From: DASXSB01 sp036506275
Lineage (GTDB): Bacteria > Methylomirabilota > Methylomirabilia > Rokubacteriales > CSP1-6
NCBI GenBank assembly: GCA_036506275.1
Contig: DASXSB010000079.1
Span: forward strand, 16,233 to 80,232
Direction of reading: 5' to 3'
DNA: 64,000 nt
Part shown: in pieces, positions 36,800 to 45,147 of the stretch
Position numbering within the stretch: the stretch's first letter is position 1
How the letters are laid out: each line of letters starts with the position of its first letter
Translations under genes and position numbers: made by a program
Notes under the pieces: model-generated
Database searches by the model: none
Seen by the model: only the letters and a program-made list of their open reading frames with translations
Told to the model about the DNA's origin: nothing

Positions 36800-37459
36800 T
36801 TACTTGCTGGCGCCGCTGCTCGACCCGCTCGAGCCGCTCTGCGTCCCGCCCGCGCCCGTCGATGGGGAAGACGGGCTCGAAGGCTGGGCGCTAGGAGACG
36901 CGCTCGGGCTGCTGCTGGGGCTGCCGCTACCGCTGCTGCTGCCCATGCTGCCGGAGCCGCTGCCGCTGTCCATCCTGCTCGTCTTCTGCACGCCGAGCTT
37001 GTCCATCGTCTCGGCGTCCAGTTGCCCGGACTCCTTCAGGCCTTCCTTCTTCTGGAACTCACGGAGAGCCTGGCGCGTCTTGGGCCCCATGACACCGTCG
37101 GCGGAGCCGGGATCCATACCCTTGTCCTTCAACGCTTCCTGAGCAGCCTTCACCTGGTCCGTGTTCGCGCCGCCGCCACGCGCGCTGCGGTGGGACTTCA
37201 TGCCGCCGGACTTCGACGTATCGGACTTCATGTCGCTCGAGCTCATGGAGCCGCCGGCGGCCGACGACCCTTTGCCGGTAGTGCCGGTATTCGACGTATC
37301 GGCGGGCTTGTCCTGCTTGGCGGCGTCGGACTGCGTGCGATCGGTCTTCTGCTCGGCCGGACTCTTCGTGGTCTTCGGATCGGTCGTGGTCTGTGCGAAC
37401 GCCGAGGTCGCGACGAGCGCGGCCCCGACAGTAACCGCGAGGGCACTGGTCCACTTCAT
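36800..37459 (-). CDS. Exported peptidoglycan-binding-domain protein with low-complexity tails
   Basis: 219 aa: signal peptide MKWTSALAVTVGAALVATSA, a charged Ser/Thr/Lys-rich stretch, a PG_binding_1 domain (VKAAQEALKDKGMDPGSADG, VMGPKTRQALREFQKKEGL) and a Ser/Gly-rich tail. GGAGA lies 6 nt before the ATG at 37459. No catalytic domain, so it probably binds the cell wall or acts as an anchor or stress protein. Confidence 0.85.
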   Translation of the reverse strand: MKWTSALAVTVGAALVATSAFAQTTTDPKTTKSPAEQKTDRTQSDAAKQDKPADTSNTGTTGKGSSAAGGSMSSSDMKSDTSKSGGMKSHRSARGGGANTDQVKAAQEALKDKGMDPGSADGVMGPKTRQALREFQKKEGLKESGQLDAETMDKLGVQKTSRMDSGSGSGSMGSSSGSGSPSSSPSASPSAQPSSPSSPSTGAGGTQSGSSGSSSGASK

Positions 37460-37548
37460 GGGATGTCTCCTTCGATTCCCGAACGTGGTGGTTGGCGCAC
37501 GAAACATTTCAATTTCAAGAGGCAGCAACCGACATGCCACCGACGCCC

Positions 37549-38634
37549 TCAGCTCACCTGACGCCGTTCGTCGAGGGACTTGCGAGACTCCGATTCCGGC
37601 GCCGCCGGCGTCGCTTCGACACGCGCGACGCGGGGCAGCGTGACGGGGCGGCCATCGCGCGCCGATCGGTAGATCGCCTCCACGATGCGGACGTCCTGCA
37701 ATCCTTCGAGACCGGATGGCTCGGGGACACGATCCTGGAGGATGCAGGTGGAGAAATGGGCGATCTCGGTGGCGAACTGATCGGTGGCCTCGAACGCCTG
37801 CTCCTGGCGCTCGCCACCGCGCACGACCTCCATGTGCGTCCGGCCGGCGTACGCGTACGGATTCCAGAGGCGGATGAATCCCTCTTCGCCGTAGATCGTG
37901 AGCACGCCCGCCGGCTCCTCGCCGAAGCTCGTGTGGAAGTGAGCGACGCGCTCGTCGGGAAAGCGGATGAGCGCCACCGTCGTTTCATCGACGTCGCCGC
38001 CGTAACGCCGGCTCGTGCGCGCGGTCATCGCCATCACCTGGGCGGGTTCCGCCGCGAAGAGGTTGCGCGCGGCGTTGATGCAATAGACGCCGAGATCGTA
38101 GACGGTGCCGCCGCCCAGGCGCCGCTGGAGGCGGATGTCGTCGGGATCGTCCACGCGCATGGTGAAATCGGAGCTGAACGTCTTCGGGAGCCCGATGTGG
38201 CCGGCGCGCACGAGGCCGATCGCGTTCATGTGGGCGGGTTGGAAGTGAAGCCGGTACGCCACCATGAGCTTGACGCGATTCGTCTGACAGGTGCGGAGCA
38301 TGCGCCGGCACTCGTCGGCGGTGACCGCCATCGGTTTCTCACAGAGGACGTGCACGCCCGCCCGCGCTGCTTCCACGCTGTAATCGCAGTGCATGGAATT
38401 CGGGAGGGCGATGTAGACCGCGTTCACGTCATCGCGCTGAAGACACTGGCGGAACTCGTCGTAGCCGTACGCCGTGGCCTTGAACTCGCCGGCGACCGCC
38501 TGCGCCTTGGCGCGATCGCCCGAGACGATCGCGACGAGACGGGAGTTTTCGGCGGCGTGACTGAAGGCGGGGAGCACTGCGGTGCGTGCGATGTCGCCGA
38601 GGCCGACGACGGCATAGCCGATTTGCTTCGCCAT
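37549..38634 (-). CDS. Gfo/Idh/MocA family oxidoreductase
   Basis: 361 aa: IGYAVVGLGDIARTAVLPAF (NAD(P) fold), HVLCEKPMAVTADECRRML (EKP motif with catalytic Lys) and LGGGTVYDLGVYCINAARNL with the catalytic Asp/His region. It oxidises a sugar or polyol, or reduces the ketone. ATG at 38634 is the family start; the longer frame is spurious. It is divergent from imuA with 176 bp between. Confidence 0.9.
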   Translation of the reverse strand: MAKQIGYAVVGLGDIARTAVLPAFSHAAENSRLVAIVSGDRAKAQAVAGEFKATAYGYDEFRQCLQRDDVNAVYIALPNSMHCDYSVEAARAGVHVLCEKPMAVTADECRRMLRTCQTNRVKLMVAYRLHFQPAHMNAIGLVRAGHIGLPKTFSSDFTMRVDDPDDIRLQRRLGGGTVYDLGVYCINAARNLFAAEPAQVMAMTARTSRRYGGDVDETTVALIRFPDERVAHFHTSFGEEPAGVLTIYGEEGFIRLWNPYAYAGRTHMEVVRGGERQEQAFEATDQFATEIAHFSTCILQDRVPEPSGLEGLQDVRIVEAIYRSARDGRPVTLPRVARVEATPAAPESESRKSLDERRQVS

Positions 38635-38777
38635 TCCGATCCCCTTCGCGTGTGGATGTGTTCGTGCGGGGGTGCAAGCACGAGGCCAGGACACTGCGGT
38701 GCCGTCGGTTCCAACCCCATCGACGCACTATCTATGGGGCCACCGCCGGCTGGGAGCCCAATATCTACGGGGTTGCC

Positions 38778-38796
38778 TATCACTCGTCATGTGATA
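38778..38796. promoter_or_regulatory. Inverted repeat upstream of imuA (candidate damage operator)
   Basis: TATCAC-N7-GTGATA ends 14 nt before the imuA ATG. A second overlapping inverted repeat, TCATG-N7-CATGA, spans 38787-38803. ImuA-ImuB-DnaE2 cassettes are normally SOS controlled, and LexA sites differ between phyla, so this is a reasonable operator candidate. It does not match the E. coli or Bacillus LexA consensus. Confidence 0.4.
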
Positions 38797-38810
38797 AGCA
38801 TGAGCTTGAG

Positions 38811-39362
38811 ATGGATCGCCTCGTCCGCCGCGGGGAGATCACGGAAATCGTGGGACGTCTCTCGTCCGGCCGGACGAGCCTGTTCGTCGCCTGTTTGGCC
38901 GACGTCACGGCTGCCGGCGGCATGGCGGCGCTCGTGGACGCCGACGGGGCCTTCGATCCCCGCTCCGCCGCCCATGCCGGAGTGGTGCTGGAGCGCGTGC
39001 TATGGGTCCGCGGCGATGGACGCCGGGATGCCGCCGTGCGCGCCACCGACGTGCTCGTCCGCTGCCCGGGCTTCGCGCTCGTCGCGCTCGACTTCGGGGA
39101 ATTGCCGCCGCGGCTGGCGCTCACCGCTGCCTTTCGCCTGAAGCTCGCGGTGCGCCGGAGCGACGTTGCCCTCGTGCTCGTCGGCTGCCGGCGGATCGCG
39201 GGGGCCGGCGCCTCCCTCGCCGTGGCCACCGAACCGGACGGCATCGAGTGGGGAGGTCCGGCCGGACGCCCCACGCGCCTGGCGCGACTGCACACCCGCC
39301 TCTCCGTGGCCCGCGGCCGGGGAGCGCCGTGCATTCCCGAAGAACGGTCGTGGTGCGCGTGA
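38811..39362 (+). CDS. imuA: ImuA-like mutasome protein (RecA-like fold)
   Basis: 183 aa RecA/SulA-like protein: EITEIVGRLSSGRTSLFVACLADV aligns with the RecA P-loop region (shown here as EIVGRLSSGRTSLF), with Arg in place of the Walker A Lys (GRT rather than GKT). ALVALDFGE is the Walker-B-like strand. Called ImuA mainly from context: its TGA shares a base with the imuB ATG, and dnaE2 follows. In known cassettes ImuA joins ImuB and DnaE2 in damage-induced mutagenesis. ATG at 38811 is short compared with ImuA of about 220-250 aa; an earlier start is not evident. Confidence 0.75.
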   Translation: MDRLVRRGEITEIVGRLSSGRTSLFVACLADVTAAGGMAALVDADGAFDPRSAAHAGVVLERVLWVRGDGRRDAAVRATDVLVRCPGFALVALDFGELPPRLALTAAFRLKLAVRRSDVALVLVGCRRIAGAGASLAVATEPDGIEWGGPAGRPTRLARLHTRLSVARGRGAPCIPEERSWCA

Positions 39363-40897
39363 TGCGATTCGCCTGTGCGCGTGTTCCCTTCTTCGCCGCC
39401 GCCGCCGCCGAACGGGCGGAGCCGACTCTGCGTGAGCACGCGCTTGCCGTCGTCGTGGGCGCCCCGCCCGGCACCCGTGTCGCGGAAGCCAACGCCACCG
39501 CCCGAGAGTACGGCGTGCTGCCCGGGATGACCGAGAGCGAAGCGCGTGCGCGCTGCGCGACGCTGGTCACCCGCGCCGCCGGTGCGGAGGCGGACACGTC
39601 CGCGCGCGCCGCGTTGCTCGACGCCGCCCTCGGCGTCTCCCCGCGCGTGGAAGATGGCGGAGCGGGGATCGTGCACGTCGACGTCCGCGGTCTGGAGCGG
39701 CTCGTGGGTGACGATGCCGCCATCGCCGCCCGGTTGGCGCGCGCCGCGCACGCGGTCGGCCTTCCCGCCCGCGTGGGCGTCGCGAGCACGCGCACGATCG
39801 CCCGCATGGCCACGTGGCGCGAGCGCGCGCGCCTGACCGTCATCGCCCCTGCCGACGAGGCGGCGTGGCTGGCGAGGGCACCGCTCGACGCCCTCGAGCT
39901 CGAGCCTGCGCTCGCGGCCACTTTCGGCACGTGGGGCATCCGCACCGTAGGCGAGCTGGGCGCGTTGCCGCGTTCCGGGCTGGCGATGCGACTCGGTGAA
40001 GCCGGGCTCCAGGCTCACGACCATGCGCACGGCTGTGATCGCACGCCGTTTCGGGCGTACGCGCCCCCGCCCTTCTGGGAGGAGGCGCTCGGTCTCGACT
40101 GGGAGCTCGAAAGCCTGGACGCGCTCGCGCGCGTGCTCGGCGTGGTTCTCGATCGGCTGTGCGCACGGTTGCGGGCGGCCGCGGTGGCGGCGGACGCGCT
40201 CACTCTCGAGCTCGCGCTGGTGTCGGGAGCGCGTCATGAGCGTACGATCGCGCTCGCCTATCCGCTGCAAGACCCCGCCCCCCTCCTCACGCTGGTCACG
40301 CTCGACCTCGAGGCACATCCTCCGGCGGTCGCCATCACGCGGGTGGCGGTGAGTGCGCACGCGGTCACCGCGCGCGCGTCGCAGGCGCGGCTCTGGCATC
40401 CACCGGCCCCGGCGCTCCGTCATCTGGCGGGAGCGGTGGCACGTCTCGCTCGCCTCGTGGGCCCCGACAACGTCGGCTCTCCGCTCCTCACGGATTCCCA
40501 CCGCCCGGACGCATTCACGCTCCAATCATTCCAGCCCTCGCACGGCGAAGAAATCCGTGAGCCGTCGTGGAGCGAGCCGCGCGAGACGTCCTCTCGCCCG
40601 GACGTCGGAGCCACGCCGGATCGCGAGCAGCCGGCGCGTGCGCAACTGGCCCTGCGCCGTCTGCGTCCACCGCGCCGCGTGGAGGTGGAGACGGTGGACG
40701 ACCGTCCCGTGCGCGTGGTGTGGGGAGGATGGCGGCGCATCGTACAGAGCGCGGGACCGTGGCGGGTGTCGGGCGAGTGGTGGGAAGAGCCGTGGGCGCG
40801 CGACGAGTGGGATGTGGCATGCGGCGACGGGACGCTGTGCCGTCTCGCGCGCGACCGCGTGACCGGCGCCTGGTGGCTGGACGCCGTCTATGACTGA
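39362..40897 (+). CDS. imuB: ImuB, Y-family polymerase-like mutasome adaptor
   Basis: 511 aa with Y-family layout: MRFACARVPFFAAAAAERAE, VGVASTRTIARMATW, TVGELGALPRSGLAMRLGE (helix-hairpin-helix) and a little-finger region. The acidic catalytic residues are absent (ACAR where polymerases have DMDAF; DVRGLERL where they have SIDEAY), as expected for ImuB, which links DnaE2 to the sliding clamp. The C-terminal AQLALRRLRPP contains a possible clamp-binding segment. The ATG overlaps the imuA stop. Confidence 0.88.
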   Translation: MRFACARVPFFAAAAAERAEPTLREHALAVVVGAPPGTRVAEANATAREYGVLPGMTESEARARCATLVTRAAGAEADTSARAALLDAALGVSPRVEDGGAGIVHVDVRGLERLVGDDAAIAARLARAAHAVGLPARVGVASTRTIARMATWRERARLTVIAPADEAAWLARAPLDALELEPALAATFGTWGIRTVGELGALPRSGLAMRLGEAGLQAHDHAHGCDRTPFRAYAPPPFWEEALGLDWELESLDALARVLGVVLDRLCARLRAAAVAADALTLELALVSGARHERTIALAYPLQDPAPLLTLVTLDLEAHPPAVAITRVAVSAHAVTARASQARLWHPPAPALRHLAGAVARLARLVGPDNVGSPLLTDSHRPDAFTLQSFQPSHGEEIREPSWSEPRETSSRPDVGATPDREQPARAQLALRRLRPPRRVEVETVDDRPVRVVWGGWRRIVQSAGPWRVSGEWWEEPWARDEWDVACGDGTLCRLARDRVTGAWWLDAVYD

Positions 40898-40916
40898 GCA
40901 TGGTGATGGCGGGCGG

Positions 40917-41228
40917 ATGGTTGGAGCGGGGACCGCGTGCCCGCGACCGGCGAGGGTGGGCTGAGTTCAGATGGCTGGTGGCGATGTTGTAACGAGGACG
41001 GCGTGCCCGGGACCGGCGAGGGTGGGCTGAGTCCAGATGGCTGGCGGCTATGTTGTAACGAGGACCGTGTGCCCGGGACCGCCGAGGGTGGGCGGAGTCC
41101 AGATGGCTGGCGGCGATGTTGTAACGAGGACCGCGTGCCCGGGACCGCCGAGGGTGGGCTGAATCCAGATGGCGGGTGGCGATGTTGTAACGAGGACCGT
41201 GTGCCCGGGACCGGCGAGGGTGGGCTGA
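40917..41228 (+). other. Series of mini-ORFs upstream of dnaE2
   Basis: In the dnaE2 phase each unit reads as a short ORF beginning M-A-G-G-D/Y-V: 40917-40964 (15 codons plus stop), 40971-41030 (19 codons plus stop), 41037-41162 (two units fused because TGA became GGA) and 41169-41228 (19 codons plus stop). A typical product is MAGGDVVTRTACPGPARVG. dnaE2 begins MVGGYVEL, so the start regions are homologous. Whether they are translated is not known. Confidence 0.5.
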
Positions 41229-41248
41229 ATCCAGATGGTTGGTGGCTA
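40917..41248 (+). repeat. 66-bp tandem repeat array between imuB and dnaE2
   Basis: Four exact-period 66-bp units start with ATG at 40971, 41037, 41103 and 41169. A shortened first copy starts at 40917 (54 bp), and the sixth ATG, at 41235, is the dnaE2 start. The core reads ATGGCTGGTGGCGATGTTG, then TAACGAGGACC, GTGCCCGGGACCG and GAGGGTGGGCTGA. Differences between units are single bases. 66 bp is 22 codons, so the phase never changes. Confidence 0.95.
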
Positions 41249-44200
41249 CGTTGAGCTGCATGCGCAGTCGGGGTTTTCGTTCCTGGAGGGGGCGGAGCAG
41301 CCGGAAACGCTGGTGGCGGAGGCCGCGCGGCTGGAGATGCCCGCGGTCGCGTTGCTGGATCGTGACGGTCTTTACGGCGCCCCGCGGTTCTATCGCGCCG
41401 CCGTCGACGCCGGCCTCAAGCCTCTGGTGGGGAGCGAGCTCACCCTCGCCGACGGCACGCGCTTGCCGCTCCTCGTGGAAGACCGCGACGGATATCGAAA
41501 CCTCTCACGCTTGATCACCCGCGCCAAGCTCTCCGCGCCGAATGGCGAGAGTACGCTTGCGCTCGACGACGTCGCCCCCTATGCGGAGGGCCTCGTCTGT
41601 CTCACGGGCGGCACGCGCGGTCCCCTCGCGCGCGCGGTGAGGGCAGGGGACGCCGCGGGCGCGCGCGAACGATTGCGACGCCTCGTCGACATCTTCGGCC
41701 GCTCGAACTGCTTCGTGGAGCTCCAGCGGCACCGCGACCGAGAAGGCGAGCGGATGGTGGAGCGACTGGTGGCGCTCGCCCGCGGCGAAGGCGTGCCCGT
41801 GATCGCCACCAACCAGCCGCTGTACGCGCGCCCGGGCGGCCGCGCCCTCGCCGACGTGCTCACCTGCATCCGCGAGAAGACCACGCTCGACTCGGCGGGG
41901 ACGCTGCTGGCGCCGAACGGCGAGCGGCTCTTGAAGGCGCCGGCGGCGATGTCGGCGCTCTTCGCCGATCTTCCCGAAGCGATCGCCGCCACCGGCGAGC
42001 TCGCGATGCGGCTTTCGTTCACGCTCAAGGACCTCGGCTACCGGTTCCCCGACTTTCCGGTGCCGCCGGGGGAGACGCCGCTCCAGCACCTGCGCACGCT
42101 GGTGGAGCATGGCGTGCGAGAGCGCTACGGCAAAGGCGACCTCGTCGCGCGCGCGCGCCGGCAGGTGGCGCACGAGCTTCAGATCATCGGCCGCCTCGAC
42201 CTCGCCGGGTACTTCCTGATCGTGTGGGACATCGTCGAATACTGCCGCGCGCACGACATCCTCGTGCAGGGCCGCGGCTCCGCCGCCAACAGCGCCGTGT
42301 GTTACGCGCTCGGGATCACCGCCGTCGATCCGGTGGGGATGGATCTGCTCTTCGAACGGTTTCTCAGCGAGGCGCGCGGTGAATGGCCGGACATCGACAT
42401 CGACCTGCCGAGCGGCGAGCGCCGCGAGCAGGTGATCCAGCACGTCTATCAGCGCTACGGCCGCTTCGGCGCCGCCATGACCGCCAACGTGATCACGTAC
42501 CGTGGACGAAGCGCCGCGCGCGAGGTGGGCAAGGCGCTCGGCCTTCCCGTCATCCTTCAGGACCGCCTCGCGAAGCTCGTGGAGAACTGGGGGTACCAGG
42601 ATCCGGACGCCGTCCTCACGCGCCATCTCGCGGAGGCGGGGTGCGATCCCACGCACCCGCGCCTCCGTGCCTTCGCCGCGCTGTGGACGCGCATCCAGGA
42701 CCTCCCCCGTCACCTCGGCCAGCACTCGGGAGGAATGGTGATCGCCGCCGGCCGCCTCGACGACGTCGTCCCCCTCGAGCCTGCCACCATGGCGGGACGC
42801 GTGGTCGTGCAATGGGACAAGGACGACTGCGCCGCTCTCGGCATCATCAAGGTCGATCTCCTCGGACTGCGGATGATGTCGGTCATCCAGGAGGCGATCG
42901 AGCTCGTGCGCGAAGGCGGCGGCGACGTGGATCTCGCGCATCTGCCTGCCGACGATCCGGAGGTCTATCGCGCTCTCCAGCGCGCAGACACCATCGGCGT
43001 CTTCCAGGTCGAGAGCCGGGCGCAGATGGCGACGCTGCCGCGCATCCATCCCGAGCGCTTCTACGACCTCGTGGTGCAGGTGGCGATCATCCGGCCCGGT
43101 CCCATCGTGGGGAACATGGTCCATCCCTACATCCGGCGGCGCCGGGGCCGGGAGCCGGTGACCTATCCCCATCCCCGGCTGGAGCCGATTCTTGCGCGCA
43201 CGCTCGGGGTCCCGCTGTTCCAGGAGCAGCTCCTGCGCATGGCGATGGTGGCGGCGGGATTCACGGGCACGGAAGCGGAAGAGCTACGCCGCGCGTTCGG
43301 GTTCAAGCGCAGCGAGCGCCGCATGCTGGAGGTGGAAGGGAAGCTGCGGGCGGGCATGGCGCGGGAGGGAATCACGGGCGCGGCCGCGGAGGAGATCGTT
43401 CACGCCATCACGTCCTTCGCGCTCTATGGATTTCCGGAATCTCACGCCTCCAGCTTTGCGCTCCTCGCCTATGCGAGCGCCTATCTCAAGACGCGCCACG
43501 CCGCGGCCTTCTATGCCGCGCTCCTCAACAATCAGCCCATGGGCTTCTACCATGCCGCGACCATCGTGAAGGACGCCCAGCGTCACGGACAGCGGATTCT
43601 CCCCGTCGACGTGACGCGCTCGGGCTGGCTGTGCGCGGTGGAGGATGGCGCCGTGCGTCTCGGTCTCCGCTACGTGAAGGGGCTCCGCGCGAGCGCGGCG
43701 CGCGTGCTGGTGGAAGCGCGCGCGCAGCGCGCCTTCGTGTCCGTGGCCGATTTCGCCGCGCGCGCCGGCGTCGACAGTGGCGAGCTCGCGACCCTCGCTG
43801 CCATCGGCGCCCTCGCGCCGCTGGGGTCCAGCCGCCGCGCCAGCCTGTGGGCGTTGGCGCGGCCGGCGGCGGGGACAATGTTCGCGGGAGATGGAGAAGC
43901 CGCGGAGAGTCCGTCGCCGCTCCGGGACATGACGGAGCACGAGCGGCTGGAGGCGGATTACGCGGGGACCGGCGTCACGCTCGGGCGCCATCCACTCGCG
44001 CTGATACGGACTCGTCTCACCGCGCGGGACGTGGTCCGGGCGCGCGATCTGGTCGACGTCGACGACGGCCGGCGGGTGCGGGTAGCGGGCAGCGTGATCG
44101 TGCGGCAGCGGCCGGGGACGGCCAAGGGCTTCGTGTTCTTGAGCCTCGAGGACGAGACGGGGATCGCCAACGTCATCGTCACCCCCCAGCGCTTCGCCTG

Positions 44201-44345
44201 GCAGCGCGTTGTCCTCGTCAGTGCACCTTTTGTACTTGTAGAGGGAATTTTACAAAAACAGGACGGGGTCATCTCGGTGCGGGCCACCCGCGTCCACGCC
44301 CTCGACGTGCTCGATCAGCACGTTCCTTCGCACGATTTTGGTTGA
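41235..44345 (+). CDS. dnaE2: Error-prone DNA polymerase III alpha subunit DnaE2
   Basis: 1036 aa C-family polymerase: PHP domain (GYVELHAQSGFSFLEGAEQP), palm with GRGSAANSAVCYALG and the catalytic aspartates PDIDIDLPSGERREQV near residue 386, PRHLGQHSGGMVIA, FGFKRSERRMLEVEGKLRAG, a helix-hairpin-helix region (GLRASAARVLVEARAQR) and a C-terminal OB fold (RVRVAGSVIVRQRPGTAKGF). Length and the imuA-imuB context make it DnaE2 rather than the replicative DnaE. It does translesion synthesis with ImuB. The ATG lies in the last repeat unit; a Shine-Dalgarno is weak, with GAGGGTGGG 11 nt or more upstream. Confidence 0.95.
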   Translation: MVGGYVELHAQSGFSFLEGAEQPETLVAEAARLEMPAVALLDRDGLYGAPRFYRAAVDAGLKPLVGSELTLADGTRLPLLVEDRDGYRNLSRLITRAKLSAPNGESTLALDDVAPYAEGLVCLTGGTRGPLARAVRAGDAAGARERLRRLVDIFGRSNCFVELQRHRDREGERMVERLVALARGEGVPVIATNQPLYARPGGRALADVLTCIREKTTLDSAGTLLAPNGERLLKAPAAMSALFADLPEAIAATGELAMRLSFTLKDLGYRFPDFPVPPGETPLQHLRTLVEHGVRERYGKGDLVARARRQVAHELQIIGRLDLAGYFLIVWDIVEYCRAHDILVQGRGSAANSAVCYALGITAVDPVGMDLLFERFLSEARGEWPDIDIDLPSGERREQVIQHVYQRYGRFGAAMTANVITYRGRSAAREVGKALGLPVILQDRLAKLVENWGYQDPDAVLTRHLAEAGCDPTHPRLRAFAALWTRIQDLPRHLGQHSGGMVIAAGRLDDVVPLEPATMAGRVVVQWDKDDCAALGIIKVDLLGLRMMSVIQEAIELVREGGGDVDLAHLPADDPEVYRALQRADTIGVFQVESRAQMATLPRIHPERFYDLVVQVAIIRPGPIVGNMVHPYIRRRRGREPVTYPHPRLEPILARTLGVPLFQEQLLRMAMVAAGFTGTEAEELRRAFGFKRSERRMLEVEGKLRAGMAREGITGAAAEEIVHAITSFALYGFPESHASSFALLAYASAYLKTRHAAAFYAALLNNQPMGFYHAATIVKDAQRHGQRILPVDVTRSGWLCAVEDGAVRLGLRYVKGLRASAARVLVEARAQRAFVSVADFAARAGVDSGELATLAAIGALAPLGSSRRASLWALARPAAGTMFAGDGEAAESPSPLRDMTEHERLEADYAGTGVTLGRHPLALIRTRLTARDVVRARDLVDVDDGRRVRVAGSVIVRQRPGTAKGFVFLSLEDETGIANVIVTPQRFAWQRVVLVSAPFVLVEGILQKQDGVISVRATRVHALDVLDQHVPSHDFG

Positions 44346-44406
44346 TCGACGGCTCGTATCCACCTATGGCAATGGATTTGCTTCCCCGTTTTTCGAGGTA
44401 CCGACC

Positions 44407-44826
44407 ATGGCGACGATACATCAACTCCCCGTTCACAACGGCGCCCCCGGCGACGGCTTCCAGCCGGACAGCGTTCTCACGCACCTGGGGCACCTGGTCA
44501 AGCTCGAGATGGAGCTGGGCGTGGCGGAGATGCGAGGGCTCGCGGTCTCCATCGCGATTGCCGTCGGTATCGGCGTCGTCTCTGCGATTGCGCTCATCAG
44601 CTCCTTCGCGGTGCTGCTCTCCGCCGCCTTCGCTCCCCTGTTCAACGCGCCCTGGCAGCATCTGGTCATCGGTGGGGGTGGCGTCTTCGTCCTCGCGGTG
44701 GTGGGCCTCGCCGGCAGCATCTGGCGTCTCCGAAACCTCCGCTTGCCGCGCGAAACGTTGCACTCGTTCGAGGAGAACTGGCGATGGCTCGGAGCACAGG
44801 TGAAATCCAGGCTGACATTGCGGTGA
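44407..44826 (+). CDS. DUF1469 / phage holin-X-type membrane protein
   Basis: 139 aa: amphipathic N-terminal helix (LTHLGHLVKLEMELGVAEMR) and two membrane helices (AVSIAIAVGIGVVSAIALIS, LVIGGGGVFVLAVVGLAGSI). YqjE-like family in spite of the 'holin' name. ATG at 44407 follows GAGGTACCGACC. It overlaps the next gene by 43 bp. YqjD/YqjE-type proteins are linked to stationary phase membranes and ribosome association in E. coli. Confidence 0.8.
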   Translation: MATIHQLPVHNGAPGDGFQPDSVLTHLGHLVKLEMELGVAEMRGLAVSIAIAVGIGVVSAIALISSFAVLLSAAFAPLFNAPWQHLVIGGGGVFVLAVVGLAGSIWRLRNLRLPRETLHSFEENWRWLGAQVKSRLTLR

Positions 44827-45068
44827 CGCGCCATCTCATCGAGGAGCATCTCGATGCGCTGGAGAGCAAGGTGCCGCGACGGTGGTGGACACCGTACGCG
44901 GTGCTGGCGGGGGGCCTCGTCATCGGCCTTCTGGCCTCGCGGTTACCCATGCTCACCCTGGTCGGGACGGGCGTGAAGACGGTGCAGACGGGCATCGGTG
45001 TCGCCACCGCCGTGGCGGCCGTAGACCGGTTCCTCGCCGAGCAACGTCGCGGGCGTCTCGCGGCTTGA
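44784..45068 (+). CDS. DUF3618-type protein
   Basis: 94 aa: the DUF3618 motif EIQADIAVTRHLIEEHLDAL, then a membrane helix (PYAVLAGGLVIGLLASRLPM) and a second hydrophobic part. It overlaps the DUF1469 gene, a pairing seen widely. Function unknown; probably a membrane-associated partner of the DUF1469 protein. Confidence 0.8.
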   Translation: MARSTGEIQADIAVTRHLIEEHLDALESKVPRRWWTPYAVLAGGLVIGLLASRLPMLTLVGTGVKTVQTGIGVATAVAAVDRFLAEQRRGRLAA

Positions 45069-45147
45069 CGTTGAAGAACGTCGCGCACGTCGTTGCGCGA
45101 GCCACGACGGCCGTCCCGGTGCGTCCTCGCGACGTGGTGTCCCCGTG

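Noticed and set aside
40917..41248. CRISPR array
   Set aside because: The 66-bp units are contiguous with no spacers, contain ATG and TGA in phase, and no cas genes are present.
40515..41261. Repeat protein encoded on the minus strand or in another plus frame of the 66-bp array
   Set aside because: Any frame stays open because the unit length is a multiple of three; composition is Arg/His or Cys/Gly biased by GC content and it overlaps imuB deeply.
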